The notes beneath the pieces were generated by a model. That model worked only from the letters and a program-made list of their open reading frames with translations. It made no database searches and had not been told where the DNA came from. From Bacillota bacterium (GTDB lineage: Bacteria; Bacillota; Clostridia; Christensenellales; Aristaeellaceae), in assembly GCA_023413135.1 (NCBI GenBank), contig JAEZQK010000095.1, forward strand, positions 1-64,000: a DNA stretch of 64,000 nt, read 5' to 3'. The position numbers were made by a program, and so were the translations under genes. Position 1 is the first letter of the stretch, and the number at the start of each line of letters is the position of its first letter. Below, one piece after another: positions 54,548 through 63,291 of the stretch.

Positions 54548-55420
54548 ATGACACAGTTTTTTTGGACCCATACGATCTGGTACATTCTTTTGGGACTTGT
54601 TTCCATCCTTGAGCTGGGATATGTTCTGATAAAGTCGGACAACCGCAAGCTAATGCTTGCCTTGTTTCTTACTATATCCGGGATCCTTTTTTTGATTGAA
54701 GTTCAAGTGCTGGCTGTTTTGAAAGCGTATGACTATTTTCCCATGATCGCTGCCCACAAATCAGAAATTGACGACAGCATTTTCGGGAATATATTTTCAC
54801 AATTATCCATTGCCGCAACGGCACTGCTCGTTTCCTTCCTCAAGCTAAAAAAATATTGGTATGTGATCTGTGCGCTGTTGTATGGCGGAATAGAAGAATT
54901 GTTTATATATCTGGGTATCTATCGCCATTACTGGTACAAAACATGGATGACCATCGTTGGGTTTACCATACTGCTGTGGCTGATGAACAAAGTCTACCTA
55001 AAGGCCTTCAAAAGCCCCGGACGCATCTACAAGTATGCATGCACCTTCTTTGCGGTGTATACGTTGTTTGTACATCTCATATCCATACCAATCAGACTGA
55101 TATCCATTCCGCCATTCAAATTGCTGCTTCAGGATGAATGGGCCAGTGTTGCCGTCAATGTTGCGCTGAATTACCTGCCGTTGTCCAACAGCATCATGAT
55201 CGTCCATTACAAAAGGCTGAAAAGGCGATATCACGCGGTCGTCATCGCCGCACTATACGCGGTTTACTATGTTGCATACGCGGTGGGCTATATTGTTTAT
55301 GAGAATATCCGGCAACTGTTAGTATTTGCAACCATCCAGATACTTGGGATATCCCTTTTCGTGCATATTGTTGACCGGCTGTACGATCATATACCCATTG
55401 TGGGTGTGGAGAAACGGTAA
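54548..55420 (+). CDS. Multi-pass membrane protein of unknown function
   Basis: 290 residues with about eight predicted helices. GGIEELFIYLGIYRHYWYKTW matches the pattern of the membrane protein at 34206-35129. No transporter or enzyme signature seen. GGGGAGGG lies six bases before ATG 54548. Stands alone between two terminated or separated units. Confidence 0.65.
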   Translation: MTQFFWTHTIWYILLGLVSILELGYVLIKSDNRKLMLALFLTISGILFLIEVQVLAVLKAYDYFPMIAAHKSEIDDSIFGNIFSQLSIAATALLVSFLKLKKYWYVICALLYGGIEELFIYLGIYRHYWYKTWMTIVGFTILLWLMNKVYLKAFKSPGRIYKYACTFFAVYTLFVHLISIPIRLISIPPFKLLLQDEWASVAVNVALNYLPLSNSIMIVHYKRLKRRYHAVVIAALYAVYYVAYAVGYIVYENIRQLLVFATIQILGISLFVHIVDRLYDHIPIVGVEKR

Positions 55421-55611
55421 CCTGCCGTTTCATCTGTGCGAAAATGAAATCATTTGAAAACTGGCTGCTCTTTGCAGTATAATATCCATGTATTTCCTGA
55501 AACCGGCAACAAAAGTCAGAAACAAGGCTATGCGGGCGATACGAAGGCAGATCGATGGCAGCGGCACTTTTTAATCTGGGCATCTCCTTTGATGAAAGAA
55601 AGGAAAATCGA

Positions 55612-56394
55612 ATGATACAAACTTCAATTTCATCCCAGGTATTTACACTGCTTTCCTATACCCCTTTGCAGTATATGCTCCACGCCATGGCGGCGGGGAG
55701 CGCTCCCGCCGCATGCTATGTGGACCGGGAGGATACCCCCGGCATCTGCCTCATCCATGAGGGGCACAGCCTGTTCGTGGGCGGGGATGCATCCGGCACG
55801 GCATCTGAAGAGGCCATGGATTTTCTGGCCCATGAACTCCTTGCGCCGGAAGTAAGGCAAGCGCTGCATGCGGTGAAGATCGTCTTTCCAAACGATGATT
55901 GGAAGGAGAAGCTGACATGCACCTTTTCCGGCACGTCCGTTCATGAGTACATGCGCTGCGTATTTTATCACCCTGCGCCGGGCAGCATTCCGGTGGCCCC
56001 GGCACCGCACATTCAATTCATCACGACAGATACGGCGAAGCTTAACAACTTTTCCATGATAAATGATGAGGTGGAAAGCACGCTGGGAAGCTTTGAAAAG
56101 TTTCTGGACTTGGGCTTTGGTTATACGCTGGTACTTAATGATCGTGTGTGTGGATTTTGCACCGCGGAGTACTTAAGCGCAGGGGAATGCGCCATCGGCA
56201 TCGAAGTGCTTCGGGAGTATCAAAAGAAGGGCTACGCCTCCCACATGACTGCCTGCTTCCTTCAGGAATGCGCAAAGTGTGGTCTGACACCCTATTGGGA
56301 ATGCTGGAAGAACAATATTCCTTCGGTGAAAACGGCGGAGCATGCCGGATTTTTAAAGCGGGCGGAGTACCCTGTATTGCTCATAGAATTTTGA
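55612..56394 (+). CDS. GNAT acetyltransferase (PF12746-like)
   Basis: 260 residues. The C-terminal half has CAIGIEVLREYQKKGYASHMTACFLQ (motif A) and WKNNIPSVKTAEHAGF, with a long N-terminal domain as in the GNAT_acetyltran group. Substrate unknown. AAAGGAAAA precedes ATG 55612; the frame start at 55555 lies before it. The 3' end overlaps the converging GNAT gene by 14 bases. Confidence 0.8.
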   Translation: MIQTSISSQVFTLLSYTPLQYMLHAMAAGSAPAACYVDREDTPGICLIHEGHSLFVGGDASGTASEEAMDFLAHELLAPEVRQALHAVKIVFPNDDWKEKLTCTFSGTSVHEYMRCVFYHPAPGSIPVAPAPHIQFITTDTAKLNNFSMINDEVESTLGSFEKFLDLGFGYTLVLNDRVCGFCTAEYLSAGECAIGIEVLREYQKKGYASHMTACFLQECAKCGLTPYWECWKNNIPSVKTAEHAGFLKRAEYPVLLIEF

Positions 56395-56956
56395 TGTTGC
56401 TTCCGCACTTTTGAAGCTGCTTCTCCAGCGCGTTTCGGACGTTTTCCATCTCCCCGCCCCAAAGCCCCTTCAATTCTGGATGCGGAGCAAAGCCAATGGC
56501 TTCCAACGCCCTTTGACCGTGCTCGCTTACAGCGTCGGCCCAGATGTGCCCGAGCCCTTCATGGCTATCCAGCCAATGCTTGAGCCCCAGGTACAGGTAA
56601 CGCCTGTATCCCTTGCCCCTGTATTCGGGGTAGAGGATGATGTTATGGAGATAGCCGTCGGCAGGCCCTGCGATTTCAGGCAGAAGGTGTTCCCTTTCCT
56701 CCACCGCAAAGATGGGCTGCCGGCGTTTGATGGCCAAAGGCACAAGGTCCGGCCGGACGCCGTAAATGGATAAAAAGCCGGCAAGTTTCCCATCCTCCTT
56801 TAAAAGGATCAGGCTGTCTTTTATCAGGCCGTATATCATAAATGCCCGCTCCCATGTCATTTGATCGTCGGGTGGGTAGGCGTCATGGTCCATGTGTACG
56901 ATGGTTTCGATCAATTCCCGGGAGATTTCCTTTGTGATTTCAAGGGTCAGCGCCAT
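56381..56956 (-). CDS. GNAT-family N-acetyltransferase
   Basis: 191 residues. Motif A is NIILYPEYRGKGYRRYLYLGL, followed by ADAVSEHGQRALEAIGF. The distal substrate is unknown. GGAGG lies six bases before ATG 56956, which is chosen over longer frames reaching 57109. It converges with and overlaps the preceding GNAT gene. Confidence 0.82.
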   Translation of the reverse strand: MALTLEITKEISRELIETIVHMDHDAYPPDDQMTWERAFMIYGLIKDSLILLKEDGKLAGFLSIYGVRPDLVPLAIKRRQPIFAVEEREHLLPEIAGPADGYLHNIILYPEYRGKGYRRYLYLGLKHWLDSHEGLGHIWADAVSEHGQRALEAIGFAPHPELKGLWGGEMENVRNALEKQLQKCGSNIKIL

Positions 56957-57130
56957 AGATCTGCCTCCGTTCCCAAGGTCCTGGGTGAATGCATCTATCA
57001 TAATCCGCCCGGTGAATGTTGTCAAAGGGGAACGGAACGTCTTTCCAATCAGACTTTGGTGTGGTATGCTGGGTGGGACAGGAAGATAGATATGAGGATT
57101 ACAAACCATCCGCAGGGGGAGGAATGCGCC

Positions 57131-57631
57131 ATGACTGATTTTGAATCTGCATGCCAGCTTCTAAAGGAGCAAATGGGCCGCGATGTGGCGGTATCCCTTG
57201 CTACATGTGTGGACAATGATGTATCCGTGCGTACGGTGGACGGGTATTACAAGGATGGGGCCATTTATGTACTCACACATGCATCCTCCCGCAAGATGCA
57301 CGAAATATTGAAAAATCCCAAGGTGGCGGTTTGCAGGCAGTTGATGCAGGCTTCCGGGATCGGAAGAAACCTGGGCAATCCCAGGGAAGAGTGGAACAGG
57401 CAGCTTACCCCGGAGCTGAAGCGGGTGTTTTCCCTGTTTTACGACCGTCATGTCGACGAGACGGATCCCGGCACCTGCATCCTGAAAATTGTGCTCATCC
57501 GGGCGGTGGTTTTTGGCGGTGATTACAAGTATACGGTGGATTTTACGGAACACAGCGCCGTAAGGTATCCTTTCCACAACGATATCGTGGACCCGGATAT
57601 GGTCCGGAAGCCAACTGGAAAAGAAGGATGA
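57131..57631 (+). CDS. Pyridoxamine 5'-phosphate oxidase-like flavin protein
   Basis: 166 residues, a single split-barrel FMN-binding domain (VAVSLATCVDNDVSVRTVDGYYKDGAIYVLT, MHEILKNPKVAVCRQ). Proteins of this group reduce F420-, flavin- or haem-type substrates; true pyridoxamine oxidase is unlikely. GGGGGAGG lies before ATG 57131. First gene of a tight three-gene run: 3 bases to the peptidase and 9 more to the glycosylase. Confidence 0.82.
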   Translation: MTDFESACQLLKEQMGRDVAVSLATCVDNDVSVRTVDGYYKDGAIYVLTHASSRKMHEILKNPKVAVCRQLMQASGIGRNLGNPREEWNRQLTPELKRVFSLFYDRHVDETDPGTCILKIVLIRAVVFGGDYKYTVDFTEHSAVRYPFHNDIVDPDMVRKPTGKEG

Positions 57632-57634
57632 CGC

Positions 57635-58672
57635 ATGCTCACATTAAACAAGCCGGAAAGATTAATAAGGGGCGACCGGGTAGCAACGGTAAGCCTCTCT
57701 TGGGGCGGTGCGGGGGATGAGCATCTGCGTTGGCGGTACGAAGCAGGCAAACGCCGCCTTCAGGAGCAGTTTGGCCTTACCGTGGTAGAAATGCCCAACA
57801 CCTTAAAAGGATCGGATTATGTGTACCGCCACCCTGAGGCCCGGGCTGAAGATTTGATGCAGGCCTTTTCGGACAGTTCCATCCGTGCTGTTTTCTCCTG
57901 CATCGGCGGGGATGACAGCATACGCATGCTGCCCTATATCGATTTTGAGGTAATACGGCGCAATCCTAAGATATTCATGGGGTATTCCGACACGACAGTC
58001 ACCCATTTCATGTGCCTCAAGGCCGGTGTGGCCAGCATTTACGGCCCGTCTGTTCTGGCTGAATTCGCGGAAAACATCAAGATATTCGATTACACGGCTC
58101 TTTGGCTGGAAAAGACGCTGTTTCATGCCGAGCCCCTGGGAGAGATCCCCGCTGCCGGGGAATGGACAGGGGAACGGCTGGAATGGATTGAAAGCAATGC
58201 AAACATTGCCAAGAGAATGCAAAAGAATGCGGACTATGAATTTTTGCAAGGGGATGGAGAGATAGTAGGCCCGCTGATCGGCGGCTGCATCGATGTGATG
58301 GAAATGATGAAGGGCACTGCTTTGTGGCCGGAAGCCCATCAGTTTGATCATGCCGTTTTGTTTTTTGAAACCTCCGAGGATATGCCTGAGCCGGCTTATG
58401 TGGAGTACTGGCTTAGAAACTATGGCAGCCAGGGCATTTTGCAAAAGGCCGGCGCCATTCTATGGGGAAAGCCATATCAGGGAAAATATTACGCCGAGTA
58501 CCGGAAAACCATTTTGAAGATATTGTCTGAATTGGGGCTAGGCCATCTGCCTGTTGTTTATAACATGACCTTTGGCCATAATGAGCCCATGATGTGTTTG
58601 CCCTACGGTGCAATGGCCAAGGTGGATTGCCGCGCGAAAACTTTTTCCGTTCTCGAACCGGGCGTTCGATAG
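57635..58672 (+). CDS. LD-carboxypeptidase / MccF-like S66 peptidase
   Basis: 345 residues. Nucleophile S118 in FMGYSDTT, Glu in LFFETSEDM and His in MTFGHNEP form the Ser-Glu-His triad of family S66. The length and S118 position fit MccF, which cleaves microcin C and related aminoacyl-nucleotides, better than the shorter LdcA that trims murein; both remain possible. GAAGGATG lies before ATG 57635, three bases after the flavin protein stop. Confidence 0.87.
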   Translation: MLTLNKPERLIRGDRVATVSLSWGGAGDEHLRWRYEAGKRRLQEQFGLTVVEMPNTLKGSDYVYRHPEARAEDLMQAFSDSSIRAVFSCIGGDDSIRMLPYIDFEVIRRNPKIFMGYSDTTVTHFMCLKAGVASIYGPSVLAEFAENIKIFDYTALWLEKTLFHAEPLGEIPAAGEWTGERLEWIESNANIAKRMQKNADYEFLQGDGEIVGPLIGGCIDVMEMMKGTALWPEAHQFDHAVLFFETSEDMPEPAYVEYWLRNYGSQGILQKAGAILWGKPYQGKYYAEYRKTILKILSELGLGHLPVVYNMTFGHNEPMMCLPYGAMAKVDCRAKTFSVLEPGVR

Positions 58673-58681
58673 GTATAGGAT

Positions 58682-59707
58682 ATGTTGGATAAGCGGGAGC
58701 TTTTGTACTTCTCCCTTCAGGGGCTGCATCTATTAAAAAAGGCGGACAAAGCCGACGTCATTTCGGATCTGATGGGGTTGCAGGCCCAGTTTGCCAACAA
58801 TCCCAAGGTTGCCTTGCGCATACGGGCACGGGATTTCAAAGAGACGGATTGGGACAAGGGGCTTGTGAAGATCTGGTCCTTCCGCAGCACGCTGCATGTG
58901 GTGGCGGTAGACGAATTGCCCCTGTACCTGTCTGCCAGGGGTATGTCCGGAGCTTGGGAGGATTCCTGGTTTGGCCTGAAGAAAGAGGTCAAGCCTTACT
59001 GGTCCGCCTATTTGCTGGATTGCATCCGCTCCGGCACTGCGGAGCGGGAAGCGCTGAAAGCAGCTTGCCGCAAGCAAGGCATGGCGGAGGAAATGGTGGG
59101 CCAGGTGTTTCAGGGCTGGGGTGGCCTTTTGAAGGAAATGTGCGACCGGGGCATGATCGCCTATGAGACGGGAACAGCCAAACGGTTCGTTCCTTTGAAT
59201 CCTGTGACGTTCACCGGCAGGGACGAGGCACGGATGACACTGATCAGCCGCTATTTTTCCGCTTTTGCTCCGGCCACATTGGATGATTGCGCCGCATTTA
59301 CCGGCTATGGCAAGCGGGAGGTGGTACGGCTTATAGAAAAGTCGGGGCTGCCCTTAAAGAGTGTGCAGTGTGACGGCACAACCTATTATCATCTGCATGA
59401 GCTGAATGGGGATGGCAAAATTCCCTCTTGTCTGTTTCTTTCGGGTTTCGATCAGCTTTTCATGGGCTATAAGGACCGCGGCCGCATGATGGACGAGCGC
59501 GACAAGCGCAATGTGATCACCCAGACAGGCATTGTATTTCCCACAGTTTTGATAAACGGCAGGATGAAGGCACGGTGGAAGAAGGAGGGGGCGACGCTTA
59601 CCGTTACCCCGTTCCAGACTTTCACTCAGAAGCAAAGGGAAGCTGTACAAAAAAACGCGGCGAAGCTGTTTCCGGATGAGAAAGTGGATGTGGCCTTTGC
59701 GGAGTAA
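58682..59707 (+). CDS. AlkZ/YcaQ-type winged-helix DNA glycosylase
   Basis: 341 residues of the HTH_42 family. The catalytic Q-x-Q motif is Q34-A-Q36 (GLQAQFANN), the variant found in azinomycin-type AlkZ, followed by IWSFRSTLHVVAVDELP. It should excise bulky or cross-linked bases. Being in an operon with an MccF-like peptidase suggests self-protection from a nucleotide-type toxin, by inference. Its stop lies 16 bases from the converging binding-protein gene. Confidence 0.86.
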   Translation: MLDKRELLYFSLQGLHLLKKADKADVISDLMGLQAQFANNPKVALRIRARDFKETDWDKGLVKIWSFRSTLHVVAVDELPLYLSARGMSGAWEDSWFGLKKEVKPYWSAYLLDCIRSGTAEREALKAACRKQGMAEEMVGQVFQGWGGLLKEMCDRGMIAYETGTAKRFVPLNPVTFTGRDEARMTLISRYFSAFAPATLDDCAAFTGYGKREVVRLIEKSGLPLKSVQCDGTTYYHLHELNGDGKIPSCLFLSGFDQLFMGYKDRGRMMDERDKRNVITQTGIVFPTVLINGRMKARWKKEGATLTVTPFQTFTQKQREAVQKNAAKLFPDEKVDVAFAE

Positions 59708-59723
59708 GGAAGATGGTTTCAAA

Positions 59724-61832
59724 TCATTCCTCCCGCCGGGCCATTTCCCATATGCCAATGAAGGTGTCGCAGAAGCGAGTGCTGTCGATACTCCCATTGC
59801 TCAACTGATTGCAAAGATCGTAGATCTGTTTGTCAAACGTATAAAAGCCCACATCCGTCCTGCCAAAGATCAGTATATCGGCAATGCTGCGGTAGGCTTC
59901 GATTTCTTCCGTGCCGATGATCCACATGTCGGCCTGCAATGAAGCCAGGGCTTGCTTGGCCTGCTCCAATTGTTCGGTGAGCTGTTTTCGATCCTCCGGG
60001 GCGCACGTTGCCAATTGGTCCGTCAGCAGTTGTATGTTTTCCTCTGCCTCCATGGCCTCCTGCTGCCTTTCCGGGTCTGCGACTGGGTCGTTTTCATTGG
60101 GATACATGGCTATCCGCTGCCGGCCAGGCATGTTCTTGGCATAGAAGGCGAGAAAGCGGACCGCTTCCGCCTGATTGTTAGAGGCGGGATTGATGATCAT
60201 TGCCTCCATCACGGCGGGAAGAATTTTCTCATTCCCTTCCCCAATGGCAAGCGGAAGGACTTCATATCCTTCCAGCAGTGAATCTCCGGACCCAGGCATG
60301 AGCATGTAGCTGTCTACGAACAAGGTGGGAGATTCCATCAAAACGGAGCGGGTGCCGTCCTTTTCCAAAATAGAGGCGATCGTTTCCCACCTTGCCACCA
60401 GATTGCGGAAGGTTTCCGGATCAAAGTCTGTGGTGGGGCTCTTTGCCGTGGTGACGGAGAGATAAGAATACAGTATGTAACGGAGCACCGCTTCGGATGC
60501 ACCGGTGAGCGGCGCGTGCATTAATACGGTATCCTCCCTTTGGCCAAGCGATTCAAGCTGATCCATTAGCTCAAACAAGGTTTGGGGCACGGTCAGACCA
60601 AATTGCGCAAACAATTCGGGATTATATCCCAACACATCAAGATTACCGGCATCTATGGGCAGGCCGTACAGCTTGCCGTCCTTCATCACCTGTTCCGCCA
60701 TGCGGGGGTACATGGCCGCAACTGCGCTTACCAGCGCTTGTTCATTTGACAAGTCCAAAGCGAAGCCTTTTTCCAGCATGGCGGTGTAAATGGGCATCCC
60801 GGTCGGCATGACATAGATATCCACGTCACCGGTGCGCAAAACAAGCTGCAGCGCCAGTATATCCGTTTCCCACATATTCATCTGCACATATACAACCGGC
60901 TTATCGGGATTCAGCTTGCGGTAAGCGGCAACCGTTTCCTCCGAAAGATTGCTGCCCGCGATGCGCAGAGGCTTTACATTCTTCAAGACGGAAATGTCGC
61001 ATGCCAATACCGCCTCGTTGGGAACGATGGCGGTGTACGTATTTTCGCTTGACAAAACGGCCCGGACGGTATTGCTTTGCATGTTGATGTTCAGATATCC
61101 GCCTTCTGTAAAGGGTGATCCCTGGCTGGATACATACACGGCTCCGTTGCCTGCGATGGCGGTTGTGCCGCTCTCCCTGTTATAGGCAAGCCCCGCAAGG
61201 AACCCCTCCGGCACATCCAACAGCTTTTGTGTTTGCCCAGTGGCTGGATCGCATACGCTTATTTCGCCCTTGCCCCCAAGCGGCTGCAGGTAGGCCAGTA
61301 TCTTTCCCTGTTCGTAGATGCAAATGTCCAAGGTGTCTTTGATCTTACCGGGCAGCATGAAACCGCTTGATAGGTCGAATAGAAATGTACTGTAAAAGGA
61401 TGAGGATTTCTCATCAAAAGCCAGCAGGCAAATGTAACCTCCGGTGAAGACGCCCTGCTCTATCATGCTGTCATTCATGCCGGATAAGTCCAGTTGCGCA
61501 AGCGGCTCGCAGGTCATGCCGCTTTCCGTTTCAGAAAACTGATAGACTGTACCGGTGGTCGTCTGAACGGCCAGAAAATCTTCGTCTCCCGACAGGAAGA
61601 ACAGATTGCCGGGCAGATCGCCGGCTTTTACCGCCGGCTGCCCGGAAGCGTCCAGGGCATAGAGCTCATCTCCGGCATGCACGTATGATGTGCCTCCGAC
61701 GCGGAACAGGCGCCAAGGCACTTTGCCGGTGGTGCCTTCGGAAAACACTTCCTGAGCGAGGGCGGGGACGGAGAAAAGCAAAAGCAGAAGGAATGTGAGG
61801 AGGAGATTGAAAAGGAAGGTGTGTCGCTTCAT
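59724..61832 (-). CDS. Secreted propeller-like and solute-binding-protein fusion
   Basis: 702 residues. Signal peptide (KRHTFLFNLLLTFLLLLLF, cleavage near ALA; no lipobox Cys). The first about 300 residues form repeated beta blades (FRVGGTSYVHAGDELYALD, KILAYLQPLGGKGEISV, SGTTAIAGNGAVYVSS). From about 320 an extracellular solute-binding fold follows (TVAAYRKLNPDKPVVYVQMN, DIYVMPTG, GKLYGLPIDAGNLDVLGYN), ending in a predicted coiled coil (about 635-670). No ABC permease is nearby. ATG 61832 is preferred because it opens the signal peptide; ribosome site weak. The 250 bases upstream (61833-62080) show nothing further. Confidence 0.8.
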   Translation of the reverse strand: MKRHTFLFNLLLTFLLLLLFSVPALAQEVFSEGTTGKVPWRLFRVGGTSYVHAGDELYALDASGQPAVKAGDLPGNLFFLSGDEDFLAVQTTTGTVYQFSETESGMTCEPLAQLDLSGMNDSMIEQGVFTGGYICLLAFDEKSSSFYSTFLFDLSSGFMLPGKIKDTLDICIYEQGKILAYLQPLGGKGEISVCDPATGQTQKLLDVPEGFLAGLAYNRESGTTAIAGNGAVYVSSQGSPFTEGGYLNINMQSNTVRAVLSSENTYTAIVPNEAVLACDISVLKNVKPLRIAGSNLSEETVAAYRKLNPDKPVVYVQMNMWETDILALQLVLRTGDVDIYVMPTGMPIYTAMLEKGFALDLSNEQALVSAVAAMYPRMAEQVMKDGKLYGLPIDAGNLDVLGYNPELFAQFGLTVPQTLFELMDQLESLGQREDTVLMHAPLTGASEAVLRYILYSYLSVTTAKSPTTDFDPETFRNLVARWETIASILEKDGTRSVLMESPTLFVDSYMLMPGSGDSLLEGYEVLPLAIGEGNEKILPAVMEAMIINPASNNQAEAVRFLAFYAKNMPGRQRIAMYPNENDPVADPERQQEAMEAEENIQLLTDQLATCAPEDRKQLTEQLEQAKQALASLQADMWIIGTEEIEAYRSIADILIFGRTDVGFYTFDKQIYDLCNQLSNGSIDSTRFCDTFIGIWEMARREE

Positions 61833-62080
61833 AGTGCCTGGCCATGCCTTTCTTTGGTGATGGGGTGAGGGGGCTAGCCTGCTATATTCGTGCGCGCATG
61901 GGCGCGGATGGAAGAGCTTCCATGATTTTGGTTTAATATAATTCATTATAAAGGTGGTTTTGGGGTGTGGCAAGGCAGGGAAATGTAAATCTATGATTGG
62001 AAGAGTATCCAAATATGAAAATACCGGCCTGGTTGCAGGCCGGTATCTTAAAAATAATATTCATTTGTATTTAAAAACCA

Positions 62081-62558
62081 TTATCTTGGAAGGTTGTATT
62101 TTTCCAGGCGGATGCAGCCGCCTTCGTCAACCTTTCTGACGCCGCCTTTATATTCATAGCCCAGTTTTCTGTAGAAATCGCAAGCCGTAATGGAAGCGGG
62201 GATTTCGATGCGCTTTGCCCGGTGGAAAAATGCGTCGTCTTCCAAGGCCCGGATAATTTCGCGCCCTATACCTTTGCCATGAAGTTCGGGCAATACGAAA
62301 ATGGTGAGCAATATGCTTTCTTCCGTGCTTCCATAGTACCCGGCAATGGCCCCGCAGCCAAGAACGGTGTCATCCTCGCACGCGACATACATGTGCGAGC
62401 TTTTTGCCCTGTCTAAAATAACAGTCCGATTGTGGGATTCGACATTCGCTTCGATGTATTCGCTAGGATAATCTTTGCTGTTTACTTCCCGAAGATTGCA
62501 TTCAATGATTGCACATACGCTGTCTGCATCATTTTACCGAGAACCTTCTGATGTACAT
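62081..62558 (-). pseudogene. GNAT acetyltransferase broken by a one-base frameshift
   Basis: Leftward, ATG 62558 (after GAGGTGA) opens MYIRRFSV, then a run of four A (62535-62532) shifts the frame to TGA. Removing one A restores NDADSVCAIIECNLREV and continues through SKDYPSEYIEAN to the GNAT core LTIFVLPELHGKGIGREII and FYRKLGYEYKGG, ending at 62081. The intact remainder could be translated only from an internal ATG at 62392 (103 residues), too short for a full GNAT. It is a real homopolymer frameshift or an assembly error. Confidence 0.82.
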
Positions 62559-62621
62559 GGTAAGTATCACCTCGCAGAATATAACTTACTATAAAGGGAC
62601 TTTTTGGATGTGTCAAGGAAG

Positions 62622-62647
62622 AAAATAAAAAGAGCCCCTTGCGGGGC
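62622..62647 (-). terminator. Terminator of the VOC-family gene
   Basis: Leftward: GCCCC (62647-62643), four-base loop, GGGGC (62638-62634), then TCTTTTTATTTTC. Confidence 0.8.
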
Positions 62648-62691
62648 GGGGATGCGGTATAGTCCATTGGTTGGCAGGCGTACATAACGCC

Positions 62692-63096
62692 TTATTTCAT
62701 CGCGGTGAACATCCAGTTGATGCCGAACCTATCCTTCAGGGAGCCGTGCAGCTTGGCAAAGAATGAAGGGGCAAGCTCCATGTAGACTTCGCCGCCCTGC
62801 TTAAGGATATCCCATGCTTTTTTAACAACGGCCTCGTCCTTTACTGTGATGGAAACGTACATGTTGTCGCCGCTGGAGATGCCCCCGGAGCTGTCGGCGC
62901 ACATCAGTTCTGCGCCTGCAATATTGATCCTTGCGTGCAGGACAAGGTTCTTATCCTGATCGGCAATGGGGAACGCAGGATTTGGGGGCATGTCGCAATA
63001 CTTTTGCATTTCGGTGATCGTAGCGCTAAAGGCCTTCTCGTAAGTTTTGAGCGCCTCTTCGCAATTTCGGTTGAACAACAGGTAATGGCCCAGCAT
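62692..63096 (-). CDS. VOC/PhnB-like glyoxalase-fold protein
   Basis: 134 residues of the PhnB (glyoxalase/3-demethylubiquinone-like) group: LLFNRNCEEALKTYEKAFSA, ARINIAGAELMCADSS, and the family end GGEVYMELAPSFFA followed by LKDRFGINWMF. Function unproven; the metal-binding His/Glu set of true glyoxalase is only partly present. AAAGGAAG precedes ATG 63096. A terminator follows directly. Confidence 0.85.
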   Translation of the reverse strand: MLGHYLLFNRNCEEALKTYEKAFSATITEMQKYCDMPPNPAFPIADQDKNLVLHARINIAGAELMCADSSGGISSGDNMYVSITVKDEAVVKKAWDILKQGGEVYMELAPSFFAKLHGSLKDRFGINWMFTAMK

Positions 63097-63291
63097 GGAA
63101 AACTTCCTTTCAACATGTATTTGAACTTAATAGGGCGGCGTTATGAGCATTTCCAAGCCGTCCGTCTGTCCATAATTATTATACCCCATTATTGATCAGT
63201 TGCCCTAAACGATGACAATCAAATTATGATTGATGCCTACTTATCCCATAAGCACCGGAATATGAATATCCATATAAAAACAAAAAATCAA

